Shown in pieces: positions 32,391 to 43,301 of a stretch of DNA of 64,000 nucleotides. The stretch's first letter is position 1, and each line of letters opens with the position of its first letter. The stretch spans positions 3,658,001 to 3,722,000 of the forward strand of contig NC_077225.1 of the NCBI RefSeq assembly GCF_024763615.1. The letters are read 5' to 3'. The stretch comes from Phlebotomus papatasi (Eukaryota > Arthropoda > Insecta > Diptera > Psychodidae). The translations under genes were made by a program, and so were the position numbers. The notes under the pieces were generated by a model, which ran no database searches, was not told the DNA's origin, and worked only from the letters and a program-made list of their open reading frames with translations.

Positions 32391-35185
32391 ATGGTAGGCG
32401 ATCCACCGGCTGGTTCTGCTTGCGCGCCTGCTTCTTCATCGACTATGCTTCATCTATCTCTGACTTCAGATTCAAATCATCCTAGCTGTCTTTCTCTTCC
32501 AATTAGAAATCTTAACGTAATGCATTTAAATATACGTAGTTTAAGACGTCATCTTGACGAAGTGCGGCTGCTTCTACGTGACTTCTCGGCCTCGATACTT
32601 TGTCTCTCGGAGACCTGGTTGGACGAGTTTGATACGGAACGTTCACTTACAATTAATGGCTTTAGGCTTTTTCGACATGATCGTGGCTCTGGACGTGGTG
32701 GTGGGGTTGCAGCATATGTTTCAACTAACATTGCTGCCCGTATTGCCAACTCTGGTAATTTTGATAATCTCGAGTTCCTTGTACTTTCCGTCACTGTTCA
32801 TAGTTTCTTTTTTAAAATTGCTATAACCTACTACCCACCCCCTGTTACTTTAATTGAGCCTCTTAACTTTTTGATGGATCTTCTGGTTGATTATCATCAC
32901 TTTATTATCACTGGTGACTTAAACATCAATCTCTTATCCACCACTAAGGTCTGCAAAGAGCTCAACCACCTCATTACTTCCCATAGTCTCCACTATCCTC
33001 CCTTAATTCCTACGAGAAATGATGCTTTGCTTGACATATTTTTTATCAGAGATACGGACTCTTGTCTTATTTCTGATTTAGGTCAGCGGGATGTACCTGA
33101 CATTTCCGATCATGATTTAATTTTCATGTCACTCACTATACCAACCGCCCGTCAGCCTTTGCGTTTTAGGGATGTTAGATGTCTCAGTAAGACTGATTGG
33201 GATGCGTTACTCCTAGATGCTTCTCTATTAAATTGGAGTCCTCTCAGCTTACTTTCTGATGTATCCCAACGCGTTGCTTATTTCAATTCACTTATTTCCT
33301 TTTTGTACAATAAACATGTACCAATTAAAAATGTACTTGTCCCTCCCGATTCAGCACCCTGGCTTACCTTGGCAATTGTGCAAAAATCCAAAGAGCGTGA
33401 CAAATCTTATAGGCGCTGGCGTCGTAGCCGTTTAGTCTGTGATTTATTAAAGTATAGATCGTTAAGGCGGTCTGTACAAAAAATGATTAAGTCCTCTAAA
33501 CATGCTTATTTCTCGCGTCATCTGAATCCTAACCTGCCTTCGAAGAAGCTTTGGAAGAATATAAATCAACTCGGCATCACTGCTAAATCTTCAAATGATA
33601 ATCCGAGCAATATCACTGCCACTGATCTAAATTCCTTCTTTGTTGGTACTAGCTCTCCCCCTACATTTAAATTTTCTTTAGCTACTGATGATAATTCGTC
33701 GTTTTCCTTTAGGTGTGTGGATTTGGATGAGGTGCTTATTGCCTTTTCTAGGACCTCGTCTAATGCCTGTGGATATGATGATATTCCGATTGACTTCCTG
33801 AAAGGTCTCCTTGGCATTATTCTACCGTACATTTGCGATTTGTACAACTATTCCATAATCTGCTCACACTTTCCTGATGACTGGAAACATGCTTTAGTCA
33901 CTCCTATACCTAAAAACTCCAATCCGGCAACAGTTAGTGATTATCGTCCTATTAGTATTCTACCGTGCATGTCTAAGCCTCTGGAGATTCTTCTTAAGTG
34001 CCAGATTGAAGATTTTTTGAGTCAAAGCAATTTGCTTACTAGATTTCAGTCCGGTTTTCGTAGGCATCATAGCACGACTAGTGCACTTGCGTGTTAACCA
34101 CGATATTTGCATTGGTTTAAACAACAAACAATTTGCCCTTCTAATACTGCTTGACTTCTCTAAGGCTTTCGATAGTATCAATCACGATCTCTTCCTTCAT
34201 AAATTACAGCATTTTTTTTATTTTTCTAATCCTAGTCTTAAGTTAATTCGATCCTATCTTGTTGGCTGAACGCAATCTGTGAAATTGGGTGACATAACCT
34301 CACCATCTTTACCTCTTACGAAAGGAATCAGGCAAGGATCTATTCTTGGACCTTTATTCTTTTCCTTATACATTAATGATCTTGCTAGCAGTCTCAGTGG
34401 CAGTCATTATCACTTTTATGCAGACGACTTGCAATTGTACTGCTTTGGCAATTACAATGCACCGGACGCCTGTTTTCTTAAGGCTAACTCTCTTCTTGAT
34501 GTGGTTTCGCGTTGGTCCAATGCTAATGAGTTGCTGCTCAACCCGAAAAAGTCACAAGCATTAGTCATTTCTAATGGAAAATCCCGTCCTTCTCCCATCC
34601 CTCTTAATCTCAATGGTGAGATTATTCCCTACGTCCAAAAAGCTAAGAATCTTGGAGTTATTTTCAACGATTTTTTAGCTTGGGACGATCATGTCTCTTA
34701 CATAAGTAAGAGAGTAAACTTCTCCCTTTACACGTTTCGAAGACATCAATGCTTTATCCCTCAGGCTGTTCGACTTTTACTTGTTCGTGCCCTGCTCCTT
34801 CCCCTCTTTTCTTATGGTGCTGAGCTCTTTTTCTCTTGCGACAAAGCATCATTGCATCGTCACATTTAACAATTGTGTCAGATTCATATTCTCACTTCGT
34901 CCTCATGACCATGTTTCCAGCTATTGTGAGCAAGTCCTTGCACAAACCCTTCCACACTTCCTGCAGTCACGGGCAGTCGATTTCTTTTGCCGCGTGCTCC
35001 AATCTCGTCAACCTGATTATTTGACGAAACTTCTGCAGCCTGGCTCGTCCACTAGGTCTTCTTGTCTCGTCGTGCCAAGGTCGGGGAGTCGCGTGCTTCA
35101 CAGCTCACTCTTTGTCTTAGGAGTGACTCTTTGGAATGAGTTGCCCAGAGAGAAGAGGCAGCGGCTTGCCTTTTTGGCGTCTTGA
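32391..35185 (+). pseudogene. LINE ORF2: endonuclease and reverse transcriptase, broken
   Basis: ATG at 32391 follows the ORF1 stop by 14 bases. The endonuclease shows MHLNIRSL, LSETWLDE, GRGGGVAAYVS, ITGDLNINL and SDHDLIF. Reverse transcriptase shows TPIPKNSNPATVSDYRPIS, FQSGFRRHHSTT, LLDFSKAFDSI, GIRQGSILGPLFFSLYIND and the catalytic FYADD. The C-terminus has CVRFIFSLRPHDHVS and LWNELP. Lesions are a frameshift near 34090, a TGA at 34267-34269 in the same frame as the flanking RT, and a frameshift near 34865. Otherwise the length is normal. The protein would nick target DNA and copy the RNA in place. Confidence 0.9.
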
Positions 35186-35419
35186 ACTTTTTTTTTTCCT
35201 TCTTGTCTTTCTTTTGACATGCGCAATTATTGTAACGCGTACCCTGCGCACTTAATGTGTTGCTCCTGGCTTACAAAACCTGTGAAAGAGCTTTTCCACC
35301 GTTTTGCTCTGGAGGTTGGTCACCAACGCTAAGACGGCGGTGGACGCTTGTTGTTACTCTCTTTTTCTTATACTACCACACTTTGCTTTCAAGAGATTTG
35401 TGTCTCAAAAGTCCAGTGT

Positions 35420-35420
35420 A

Positions 35421-35453
<33 letters not shown>
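35420..35453 (+). repeat. (TAAA)n tail of the LINE
   Basis: Eight or nine TAAA units end the LINE, in place of a poly(A) tail. The minus-strand reading of this tail produces a string of IYLF repeats fused to the ORF1 of the older LINE. Confidence 0.9.
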
Positions 35454-35455
<2 letters not shown>

Positions 35456-35461
35456 ATATAT

Positions 35462-36822
35462 GTATTTATTCATAATGTCAAAGACCACAGTAATTTGATC
35501 CTCTTTGGTCCTGCATGCGCTCATCCTGGCGAAAACCTCTCTGATGATCTTACTCATTTCTACAGCGTTGAAGAGATTGGATGACACTTGTTCAGCATAA
35601 GTGGGTCGTCCTCCTATAATTGAATTCCTGCGAGATTGGGGTCGTGAACGATTAGTCTCCTGTGTTGGTCGTGGACCAGCTCGTGGTGCTGGTGGTTGTG
35701 GAAAATCATTTAAATTTGGTGTTTGTTCTGCATTGCGCTGACGTTTTCCATTATTTCTCTGTGTAAGGGTTTTCCTCATTTTGATGAAATCATCTCCTTT
35801 TGGACAAGACAAAGAGTCAGCAGTGTGACTCCCCCTGCAATTTCTGCATGTCCTTACGGAGGATTCGAATTTTTCCGTGGCGTGTTCACCGGCACATTTA
35901 CCACAGCACACAGGTGAATAGCAGTTTCTTGATCCATGTCCAAGTAAGTTGTAATTGTTGCAAAGGATGGGACCCTTGTTTTCCTTAATTCCTGCTCTCC
36001 AATTAATTTTAGTGTGGAGTAGAGTTCAGTGTTGACGCAGGTCAGCAAGTTTTACAGATCCTTTTGGAAATGACAAGAGGAACAGGACCTCGCCAGTAAA
36101 TCTCTGTTGATTTGGCTTCAAGATTTGGATATTAGTTGGGTGAATATTTTCAATTTTAAGTGCTTGCGACAAAATAGATATTTTCGCATCGTCATCAGTT
36201 TCGCCAGGGTGAGAAACACCAGACAAAATAAACTTCGATGGAATGTTTGCTTTGTCGTCATGAGTAAAAAATTTAATTTTCTCTTGCTTTAGTTTATCCA
36301 GCACTTTTTATAACTTTCCGCGCTATGCAGTTGAATCTTGATCCCCACAGACATATTCTTGACTGTGAAATCGCTTATCTTGAGACATTCCGTCACTTTG
36401 AATGCTTTGTTGAGAGCATTGTCCACTGCAATCAGAGTTATTGGAGGCGGTTTCGATTTTTCCCCTCAACTTGGACATCGTTTGTATCACCATCAGTCTG
36501 AATGACGTCAAATCTATTCTTCATTGGAATATTCACTATTGTTTTTCCTCCAGGACTTTTATCATTGGAAGATGAAGAATTAATTTAGCTCAGAAGTGCG
36601 AGAAGCGGGAAGAGCAGATGGAGCTTGATGTACCGGTGCACTACCATTGTCTTGACGACGCCCGGCACTATTTTTGTTAAGATTAAGCCCAAACAGATGA
36701 CTCATCTCCTGCGATGGGTCCACCTTTGTAGTTTTGACTACTTGCGAAGTGGGACTATTAGAAGAATCTTCCGATTCTTCTAAGCGATTGCGTTTGAGCG
36801 GCGTATCCAGTGCATAGTACAA
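35462..36822 (-). pseudogene. Jockey-like LINE ORF1 (zinc knuckles), broken
   Basis: The minus strand starts with MYYALDTPLKRNRLEESEDS at 36822 and passes through at least three frames. The middle part (36026-36304) has KFFTHDDKANIPSKFILSG and GEVLFLLSFPKGS, a domain found before the zinc knuckles of Jockey-type ORF1. The last part (35462-35950) has CCGKCAGEHATEKF and CRNCRGSHTADSLSCP, two CCHC-like knuckles, and a Pro/Arg-rich region. Its ORF2 is probably the endonuclease piece at 29140-29576, displaced by the LINE inserted between them. Upstream sequence 36823-37000 would be its 5' UTR. Confidence 0.75.
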
Positions 36823-37395
36823 ATATCACTTTGACACACACTCAGTAGAAAGCACGTCCGTCTTGCACAAATGCAAGACAGCGACTTGAAATTCAAGATA
36901 CGTGTTTTATTTAATATTCAAAATAGCGTATTTCCCTTAATTTTTTAAGTATCAAAAAAAGGTCAACATTTGAAGATTATGTTCAAGAAAATATTTGAGC
37001 AGAAATCATAATAAAATGTTAATTCTCAACGTTAATTCATAATTCATAACGAGAGACGTATTTTTTCTGGGACCGAGATCTTCGACTGATGAAAATTTGG
37101 TGGTCATCTGGCGCTCGGGTAACGAGATATTCAATTTTTTCAAAAAAAAAAAAAAAATAATAATAATAATAATAATAATACGGACAGCATAGAAAATCGC
37201 CAACTTCAAATGGCTCTCCTGAAATGTTATCATTTTGAAATAGAATAGTATGAACTGGAACCGTCGAATCAATATTATGAAAAATAAAATTATAAAAAAG
37301 AGAATTATTAAAAATATATATATTTTAAATAAAAAGTGGTATATATAAGACTTAACTTTTCGATTCATTGCTTCTAATTATTCTTTTGACAATTC
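36823..37395. other. AT-rich non-coding sequence before the gap, with (TAA)n
   Basis: No gene is seen. An A run and about eight AAT units occur at about 37141-37180. GCAAGACAGYGAC-like sequence at about 36870 could be part of a LINE 5' UTR. Confidence 0.6.
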
Positions 37396-37895
37396 NNNNN
37401 NNNNNNNNNNNNNNNNNNNNNNNNNNNNNNNNNNNNNNNNNNNNNNNNNNNNNNNNNNNNNNNNNNNNNNNNNNNNNNNNNNNNNNNNNNNNNNNNNNNN
37501 NNNNNNNNNNNNNNNNNNNNNNNNNNNNNNNNNNNNNNNNNNNNNNNNNNNNNNNNNNNNNNNNNNNNNNNNNNNNNNNNNNNNNNNNNNNNNNNNNNNN
37601 NNNNNNNNNNNNNNNNNNNNNNNNNNNNNNNNNNNNNNNNNNNNNNNNNNNNNNNNNNNNNNNNNNNNNNNNNNNNNNNNNNNNNNNNNNNNNNNNNNNN
37701 NNNNNNNNNNNNNNNNNNNNNNNNNNNNNNNNNNNNNNNNNNNNNNNNNNNNNNNNNNNNNNNNNNNNNNNNNNNNNNNNNNNNNNNNNNNNNNNNNNNN
37801 NNNNNNNNNNNNNNNNNNNNNNNNNNNNNNNNNNNNNNNNNNNNNNNNNNNNNNNNNNNNNNNNNNNNNNNNNNNNNNNNNNNNNNNNNNNNNNN
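37396..37895. other. Assembly gap of exactly 500 N
   Basis: A run of 500 N, a round number that suggests a placeholder and not a measured length. Open frames drawn across it have no meaning. The inverted repeat that starts at 37896 may continue into it. Confidence 1.
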
Positions 37896-38875
37896 GAACT
37901 TTGTGGGACCAACACCAGGGGCGCCACAGTCGAAAAACCAATTTCAATATCACATAACCTCAATTATCTCGACTGTCGCTGAACCGATTTTGATGATTAC
38001 TTCAACATAATTATAGAGGACATTTGTCTCTACATTTCGTCCATACATCATTTTCCGCTCAGACTACGCTATCACTTCGATTTTGCCGTTTAAGTGTGAA
38101 AAAATTGATTTTTCCCATAATAACGCTTTGAAATCACTCAGATGCCAATTTGACTGCCTCTACTCCACCAAGACACTTAAAATAGGGTTTTAAATGGAAA
38201 GTCCCACAAAATACAACAATTCCTTGATATAGTTGAAGTTCAACAAATGACTACTTGGGGAACTCTGGATGAAAAAACGAGTTAAGAAACAAAAAACCTC
38301 GCTTATCTTGGCTTCTGAGTAATCGATGAGATCATGTTCTATGGGAAAATTATAGAGAACATTCTGGTCTACATTTCACCCATATATCACTTTTGTGCCA
38401 GTTCATCCAAATCCTTGATATTTTGGTTTAAATATAAAATTTGTATAATTTCACGAATTTGATTCAAGATAACTGAATGGCGTCTCCCAACTTCAGCTCC
38501 AAATCGAATTTGCATGCACTCCGAGTTAGCTCACGTTAAGAATCTCACCTACATAAGCCGGTTAGGATTATCTGTCCCTTTTAAGTGTCTTTGTGGAGTA
38601 GAGACAGTCAAATTGGCATCTGAGTGATTTCAAAGCGTTATTATGGGAAAAATCAATTTTTTCACACTTAAACGGCAAAATCGGAGTGATAGCGTAGTCT
38701 GAGCGGAAAATGATGTATGGACGAAATGTAGAGACAAATGTGTTCTACAATTGTGTCGAAGTAATCATCAAAATCGGTTTAGCGACAGTCGAGATAATTG
38801 AGGTTATGTGATATTGAAATTGGTTTTTCGACTGTGGCGCCCCTGGTGTTGGCCCCACGAAGTTCAAATATTCTA
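37896..38875. repeat. Fold-back element with ~290-bp inverted arms
   Basis: The sequence from 37896 (GAACTTTGTGGGACCAACAC) to about 38187 recurs inverted from about 38585 to 38875, with only a few mismatches. Recognisable pairs are GCGCCACAGTCGAAAAACCA with its inverse near 38825-38850, and TGACTGCCTCTACTCCACCA with its inverse near 38590-38610. The roughly 400-bp centre has no ORF. The outer left end may be hidden in the gap. It is non-coding and non-autonomous. Confidence 0.85.
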
Positions 38876-39710
38876 GAAAGTTGTAGCATTTGGTGAGATC
38901 TTTCGTTTAAGCCCTCACTCATCAAAATCGGTCACATAGAACCGGAGATATGATTTTTTGAATTTCGTGAACTTTGACCCCTCATATCTCCGGTTCTATT
39001 GAAACCACAGCGCGCATTTGCACCATTTTGGAAACGTCCTAGACTGGACTACAACATACTAAAATTTCATTAACTTGCACAATGCCGTTTTTGAGAAAAA
39101 TGACTTTGAATTTCGATGAATTTTGACGCTATCACAGCGCCATCTGTGGTGACTTTTTGAACTTCCATCTGAAAGTGCTCATCGAGACGAAACCAAAAAG
39201 GTAAAATTTATGTCGATATGTTAATTAAAACCGGAGATAGAGGCCAGTCAATGTTCGAATTTTGACCCCTTATAGCTAGCTCGGGTCAGGGGTTTTAGAT
39301 CGACTTAAGGTTTTTTTTGTTTGATAGGTATAATCAACGGCTACAACATACTAAAATCTCAGCCCGATGCACAATGGAATTTTTGAGTTATTTAACTTAT
39401 AAGATTTTAAAATTTTCTTTTTAATAATAGCGCCCCTAGCGGTGGTTTTATGAACTTGCGATGTTAGAAGGGGAAGTGGCATTTCACGAGAGCTTTCCAA
39501 AAAGCCCCCATTTTTTAAATTCTGACAATTAGAACCGGAGTTATGGCCATTTTAAGAAATTTTTTTTGGACCCTTATAGCTCGGGTCAGGGGGGTCGGGG
39601 GACCTTAAGTTTGGTATTGATGGAAAGCTCTAAGGCCCAGCTATAACATACTAAAATTTGAGCCCGCTCGATGCCATAAGGGCGGAGCTATTGAGAAAAC
39701 AAAAAAAAGG
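38843..39710. repeat. Degenerate tandem repeat, period about 295 bp
   Basis: Modules recur in order at about 290-300 bp spacing: GCGCC-C with GTGGT and GAACTT (38843, 39139, 39431), AACCGGAG-TAT (38940, 39229, 39533), GACCCCT-ATA (38978, 39265, 39570) and ACATACTAAAAT (39055, 39346, 39647). Units are strongly diverged. The first module overlaps the end of the fold-back element, so the two share an origin. No coding potential is seen. Confidence 0.6.
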
Positions 39711-39719
39711 GGGGTATTC

Positions 39720-39884
39720 AAAATGGCGGAAGGAGGGGTGGGGGGTGGGGGGTCAATGCACCAAGTTGCAATTTTCACCCGATATATAACCTTTGCCGAA
39801 AACCGCAAGTCGATATCTCTTTTAGTTTAGGAGCTATTAAGCTCCAAAGAGCGGCCGGCCGGCCGGCCGGCCGGGAACGTAAAT
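39720..39884. repeat. G-rich stretch and (GGCC)n run
   Basis: A G-rich run (39729-39752) is followed at about 39851-39874 by five to six tandem GGCC units (CGGCCGGCCGG...). The second is a perfect palindrome. Both are simple sequence between the degenerate tandem array and the 124-bp duplicated unit. Confidence 0.85.
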
Positions 39885-40133
39885 TAGCCACATATATATT
39901 CGTGATCAGGAAGTGCTGAAACACATTTTGGCCAAGTTTGAGGTCGATCGGACGACATGAAATTTTGTTAGGATTATAGTAGGTGAGATTGTTAAGAATC
40001 TCACCTAATAGCCACATATATATTCGTGATCAGGAAGTGGCGAAACACATTTTGGCCAAGTTTGAGGTCGATCGGACGACATGAAATTTTGTTAGGATTA
40101 TAGTAGGTAAGATTGTTAAGAATCTCACCTAAT
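39885..40133. repeat. Head-to-tail duplication of a 124-bp unit
   Basis: TAGCCACATATATATTCGTG starts both copies (39885 and 40009). They differ at only about three positions. Each ends in AGGTRAGATTGTTAAGAATC plus TCACCT, an inverted repeat with ten-base arms. The same AAGAATCTCACCT sequence also occurs at about 38543, so it may be an element end. Confidence 0.92.
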
Positions 40134-40596
40134 ATACACGGATATGACCTGGTATTTTTTTTCTCCTTTATTTTCTCCTACGACGTTTCGGAGGGGTTTT
40201 CCTCCTTCTTCAGATCTACAAATTACATAATTTACAAACAATTTTTAACAATTTTTATCTTTTCAAAAGACTAGCATTTTACATTTAACAACAATTACAA
40301 TCAATTAAACTTTCATGGAAAATTTTGGGGAAAAAATGTCAAGAGGTGAGAGAGTCAAAATTGCCAATTAGGTCAACTATACCTCTTGACATTTTTTCCC
40401 AAAATTTTCCATGTAAGTTTAATTGATTGTAATTGTTGTTAAATGTAAAATGCTAGTCTTTTGAAAAGATAAAAATTGTTAAAAATTGTTTGTAAATTAT
40501 GTAATTTGTAGACCTGAAGAAGGAGGAAAACCCCTCTGAAACGTCGTAGGAGAAAATAAAGGAGAAAAAAAATACCAGGTCATATCCGTGTATATT
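40131..40596. mobile_element. Fold-back MITE with ~216-bp arms
   Basis: Arms 40131-40347 and 40381-40596 are almost perfect inverse copies around a 33-bp loop. The ends are AATATACACGGATATGACCT and its inverse. Each arm carries CTGAAGAAGGAGG, AAAAC and CCTCYGAAACGTCG (on opposite strands), which resembles conserved core positions of hammerhead ribozymes. No ORF is present. Confidence 0.9.
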
Positions 40597-40611
40597 TCAT
40601 TTAAAAAATTA

Positions 40612-40870
40612 ACTTGAAAACGTCTTCCGGGGGCTAAAAAAATTATCATTATTATATGTCTTAGGATGAAAGGACTTTGTGTTTTAGGACGATGTAAAGA
40701 CCGGGTCAAGAAAAATAAAAGAAAATGATTTTGCCAATTGGGTAAATTAAAAAAAAGCTTCGTAAAAAATTTACATGAAGATTTCTTTTGGGGGTTAAAA
40801 GAAATTTGTCAAGGACAGGTCTTAGGAGGAAAGGATTTTGCGTTTTAGGCCATTGTAAAAACAAATAAAT
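40612..40870. repeat. Two diverged copies of a ~90-bp sequence
   Basis: A sequence containing GGGGGYTAAAA, GTCTTAGGA-GAAAGGA and TTTTAGG occurs at about 40612-40700 and 40771-40860. Identity is about 70%. No gene is seen here or in the AT-rich stretch up to 41030. Confidence 0.55.
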
Positions 40871-41032
40871 TGTAAAATCATTGTCATTGTAACATCTTAA
40901 TGCTCAAAATTTAATGTAAAGTTAAATTGTAGAAAGCCTTGTGTAATAGCACTGTAAAAGAATTAGAAATTAAAGCATTCTTTTTAAATATCTTGAAGTA
41001 AAGTGGAAAACAAAATTTCTCTAAAAGGGATA

Positions 41033-42100
41033 GGGGAAGTGCTTATAATTTTGGACAGTCTGCTTATAAGCATCGAAGTTCCAAGTTTGAAGTGCGATAT
41101 TTTCTATACTAATTGACATTTCTTGTTACTCTCTTTTCAGAAGGGTTGTTTAGAAACTTAGCAAGCTATTTATCGTCTTATTTTTATTAAAATTAGTTTT
41201 AATACGTTTAAAAATGAATTGATAAGTAGAGGTGACCTTGGCTCTTATTTTGGACAACTTGTTTATTAATTTGTCCAACTTGCCTGTAAATTTGGACAGC
41301 TAATCCGCCTCAATAGGATGCCCATTGTTCTTCATTTGATGAACCAATCTCACCAAGTCCTTTTCCTGTTCATGTAAGGGAAACGTAGAATGTCACAAGA
41401 AGCCCGGAAACTTTCCATATCATTCATTAAAGTGAGTTGACTTCGGTGCTCCAAGTACTTGCGGATTCGCTCATTCCCTGACCTTTCCGGGAGCCTTTCA
41501 AGGCATTTCTCGCTACATCTCTTTCGTAGAGATGATACTCCTTTGTTTCTTCAGGCATTTGTCCAACCTAGTCATCACAAAAGCTAAAACTTCACGAAAT
41601 TTTGTGAGAAAAACACCTGTCCAAAATAAGAATCATCACCTCATTGGTGAATGTCTTAAAAAATTTCCCATTTTTCACACGAAAAATATAATTCACAAGG
41701 CAAATCTCACTTCAGGTCAAATGTACAAATCATCAGTAACGTGAATCAACACAATATTCAATGAATATTCAATAATATCACTCAAAAACAGCGAACAAAC
41801 TTTGTTAGTACTTCACCAAAACTAAATAAGACTGAAGTAAGCCACGAAGTTCTGTCATATTTCTCGTAAGCAATTTCTCACACTGAATTTTCAACAAAGC
41901 AATTTCAACTCAAATCATATTCAAATTTTAACGTATTTAGTGTTAAAATCTTCCAAAAAGAACAAATATTTAGATAGAATTCATTATTCATCAAATATTG
42001 GAATAAAAATCCATCATTTTAATCAATTTATTTTTAGTGTCCAATGTTATCCTCAAATTGTCCAAAATAAGAAACTGGACAAAATTATGAGCATTTCCCC
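41033..42100 (-). mobile_element. pogo-like DNA transposon remnant
   Basis: The ends are GGGGAAGTGCTTATAATTTT and an inverse copy with two to three mismatches, flanked by TA (41031-41032 and 42101-42102). Several TTGTCCAAAATAAG-like subterminal repeats occur inside. On the minus strand around 41300-41400 a short stretch reads QEKDLVRLVHQMKNNG, which resembles the CENP-B-like DNA-binding part of pogo/Tigger transposases. No catalytic region was found in 1068 bp, so it is a deleted copy. Confidence 0.65.
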
Positions 42101-42102
42101 TA

Positions 42103-43301
42103 AGACGGATTTCAATTTTTATATTTAAGGTAACTACGGTGACTCTATCCATGCCTCTATCACTCTATCAATCAGAGCAGGAGTTCGTAGACAAACGAAA
42201 TGCTGTACTATGTGTTCCTTACAAGAAGAAAAAGAGACTTCTTAAATATTTTATTTGAGTTTCAGTATAGAAATTGATTTCTTGACAATCGTACTTATTT
42301 TTCTTAAGTTTTAACCAATTTAAAATCCATTGTACCACTTTTAAACAGCGCCCAATCTTTTTCTTATGTCTGAAAACATAAGAAAACATTAGGACATTTT
42401 TTGTTACTTTTTAGATCAATTTGAAAAGTGGGGAGAAAAAAGAAAATAAAATGTTTGAAACGTCCTATGTCCTCAAGAAATTTCCTTTGTGCTTAATAAG
42501 TAGATGTTAAAGATCATATTGACGCTTGATTCTAATCAACGTGGCCCCCTGAAGAATTCCACTTGATAGAGTTTCCATAGAGTTACATTTTCAGTGCGCT
42601 CTAGACAATTTCCAGTGAATTTTGCTCTAAGCTAGAGTGCTTGTGTTTTTTTGGTAGGAAGCCTCTATCACAGAAATCATGCATTTATAGTGGTCGGAAC
42701 GGGGGGTCATATAGATAATAAGTAATCCTAAGTATCCTTTACGATCAGCAAAAGACAGTACTTCAATATTTTGTTAAGTTTTCTATAGATGAATTTTCAA
42801 GTTACCAACTCTAGGGTAAAATTTTGGCAAATTTTACTGACATTTCATGTTTGAGCCACCTTGCGGTGATTTTCCAAACCTGGTATATTTACATACATTG
42901 TAGTACAACTCATTACCTTCCCAATGAGCTATCATTAATTAACTTCTGATCACTAGAAGATGAATTATTAGCGAATATGTGAGTTGGCACATTGTTATTT
43001 CTTAAAGTTTTGAACTTACCAATTGTTTTTTTTTTAAATCTATTTCTTATCCGATCTCAATAAAATTTTGCAAACACATTGTGTACTAAATTAGCACTAA
43101 AATATTGAGATGAAATTCTCAGTAGTTTTCCGTAGAGAAATTTATTCCGGGCGAATTTATGAATTTTTGGTGATTTTCACTTTACCTAAAGTGGCCTTGG
43201 AGCACCCCTAAACAACGTCCGATATTTTTCATGTCTAAAAGAAGCATTTGATTGCCTCATCATATAGAACATTTTTCCGCCTTTCTTTGCCAAAAAGATA
43301 T
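42103..43301. other. Non-coding stretch before LTR-like element 2
   Basis: No gene, repeat or RNA was recognised in 1.2 kb. It ends in ATAT, the target duplication of the next element. Confidence 0.5.

Larger units (their letters stand above)
29597..35453 (+). mobile_element. Nearly full-length LINE (Jockey/CR1 group) with PHD-finger ORF1
   Basis: The order is a 5' UTR with a repeated segment, ORF1 with PHD finger and coiled coil, ORF2 with endonuclease and reverse transcriptase, and a (TAAA)n tail. AAATATAT occurs at both borders (29589-29596 and 35454-35461) and may be the target duplication, although the AT-rich sequence makes this weak. The LINE sits in a minus-strand LINE. Its ORF1 is split by an LTR-like element at 30594-31483. 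Several stops and frameshifts make it inactive. Confidence 0.82.

Noticed and set aside
37352..37982. Open frames across the N run
   Set aside because: They consist almost wholly of N and have no meaning.
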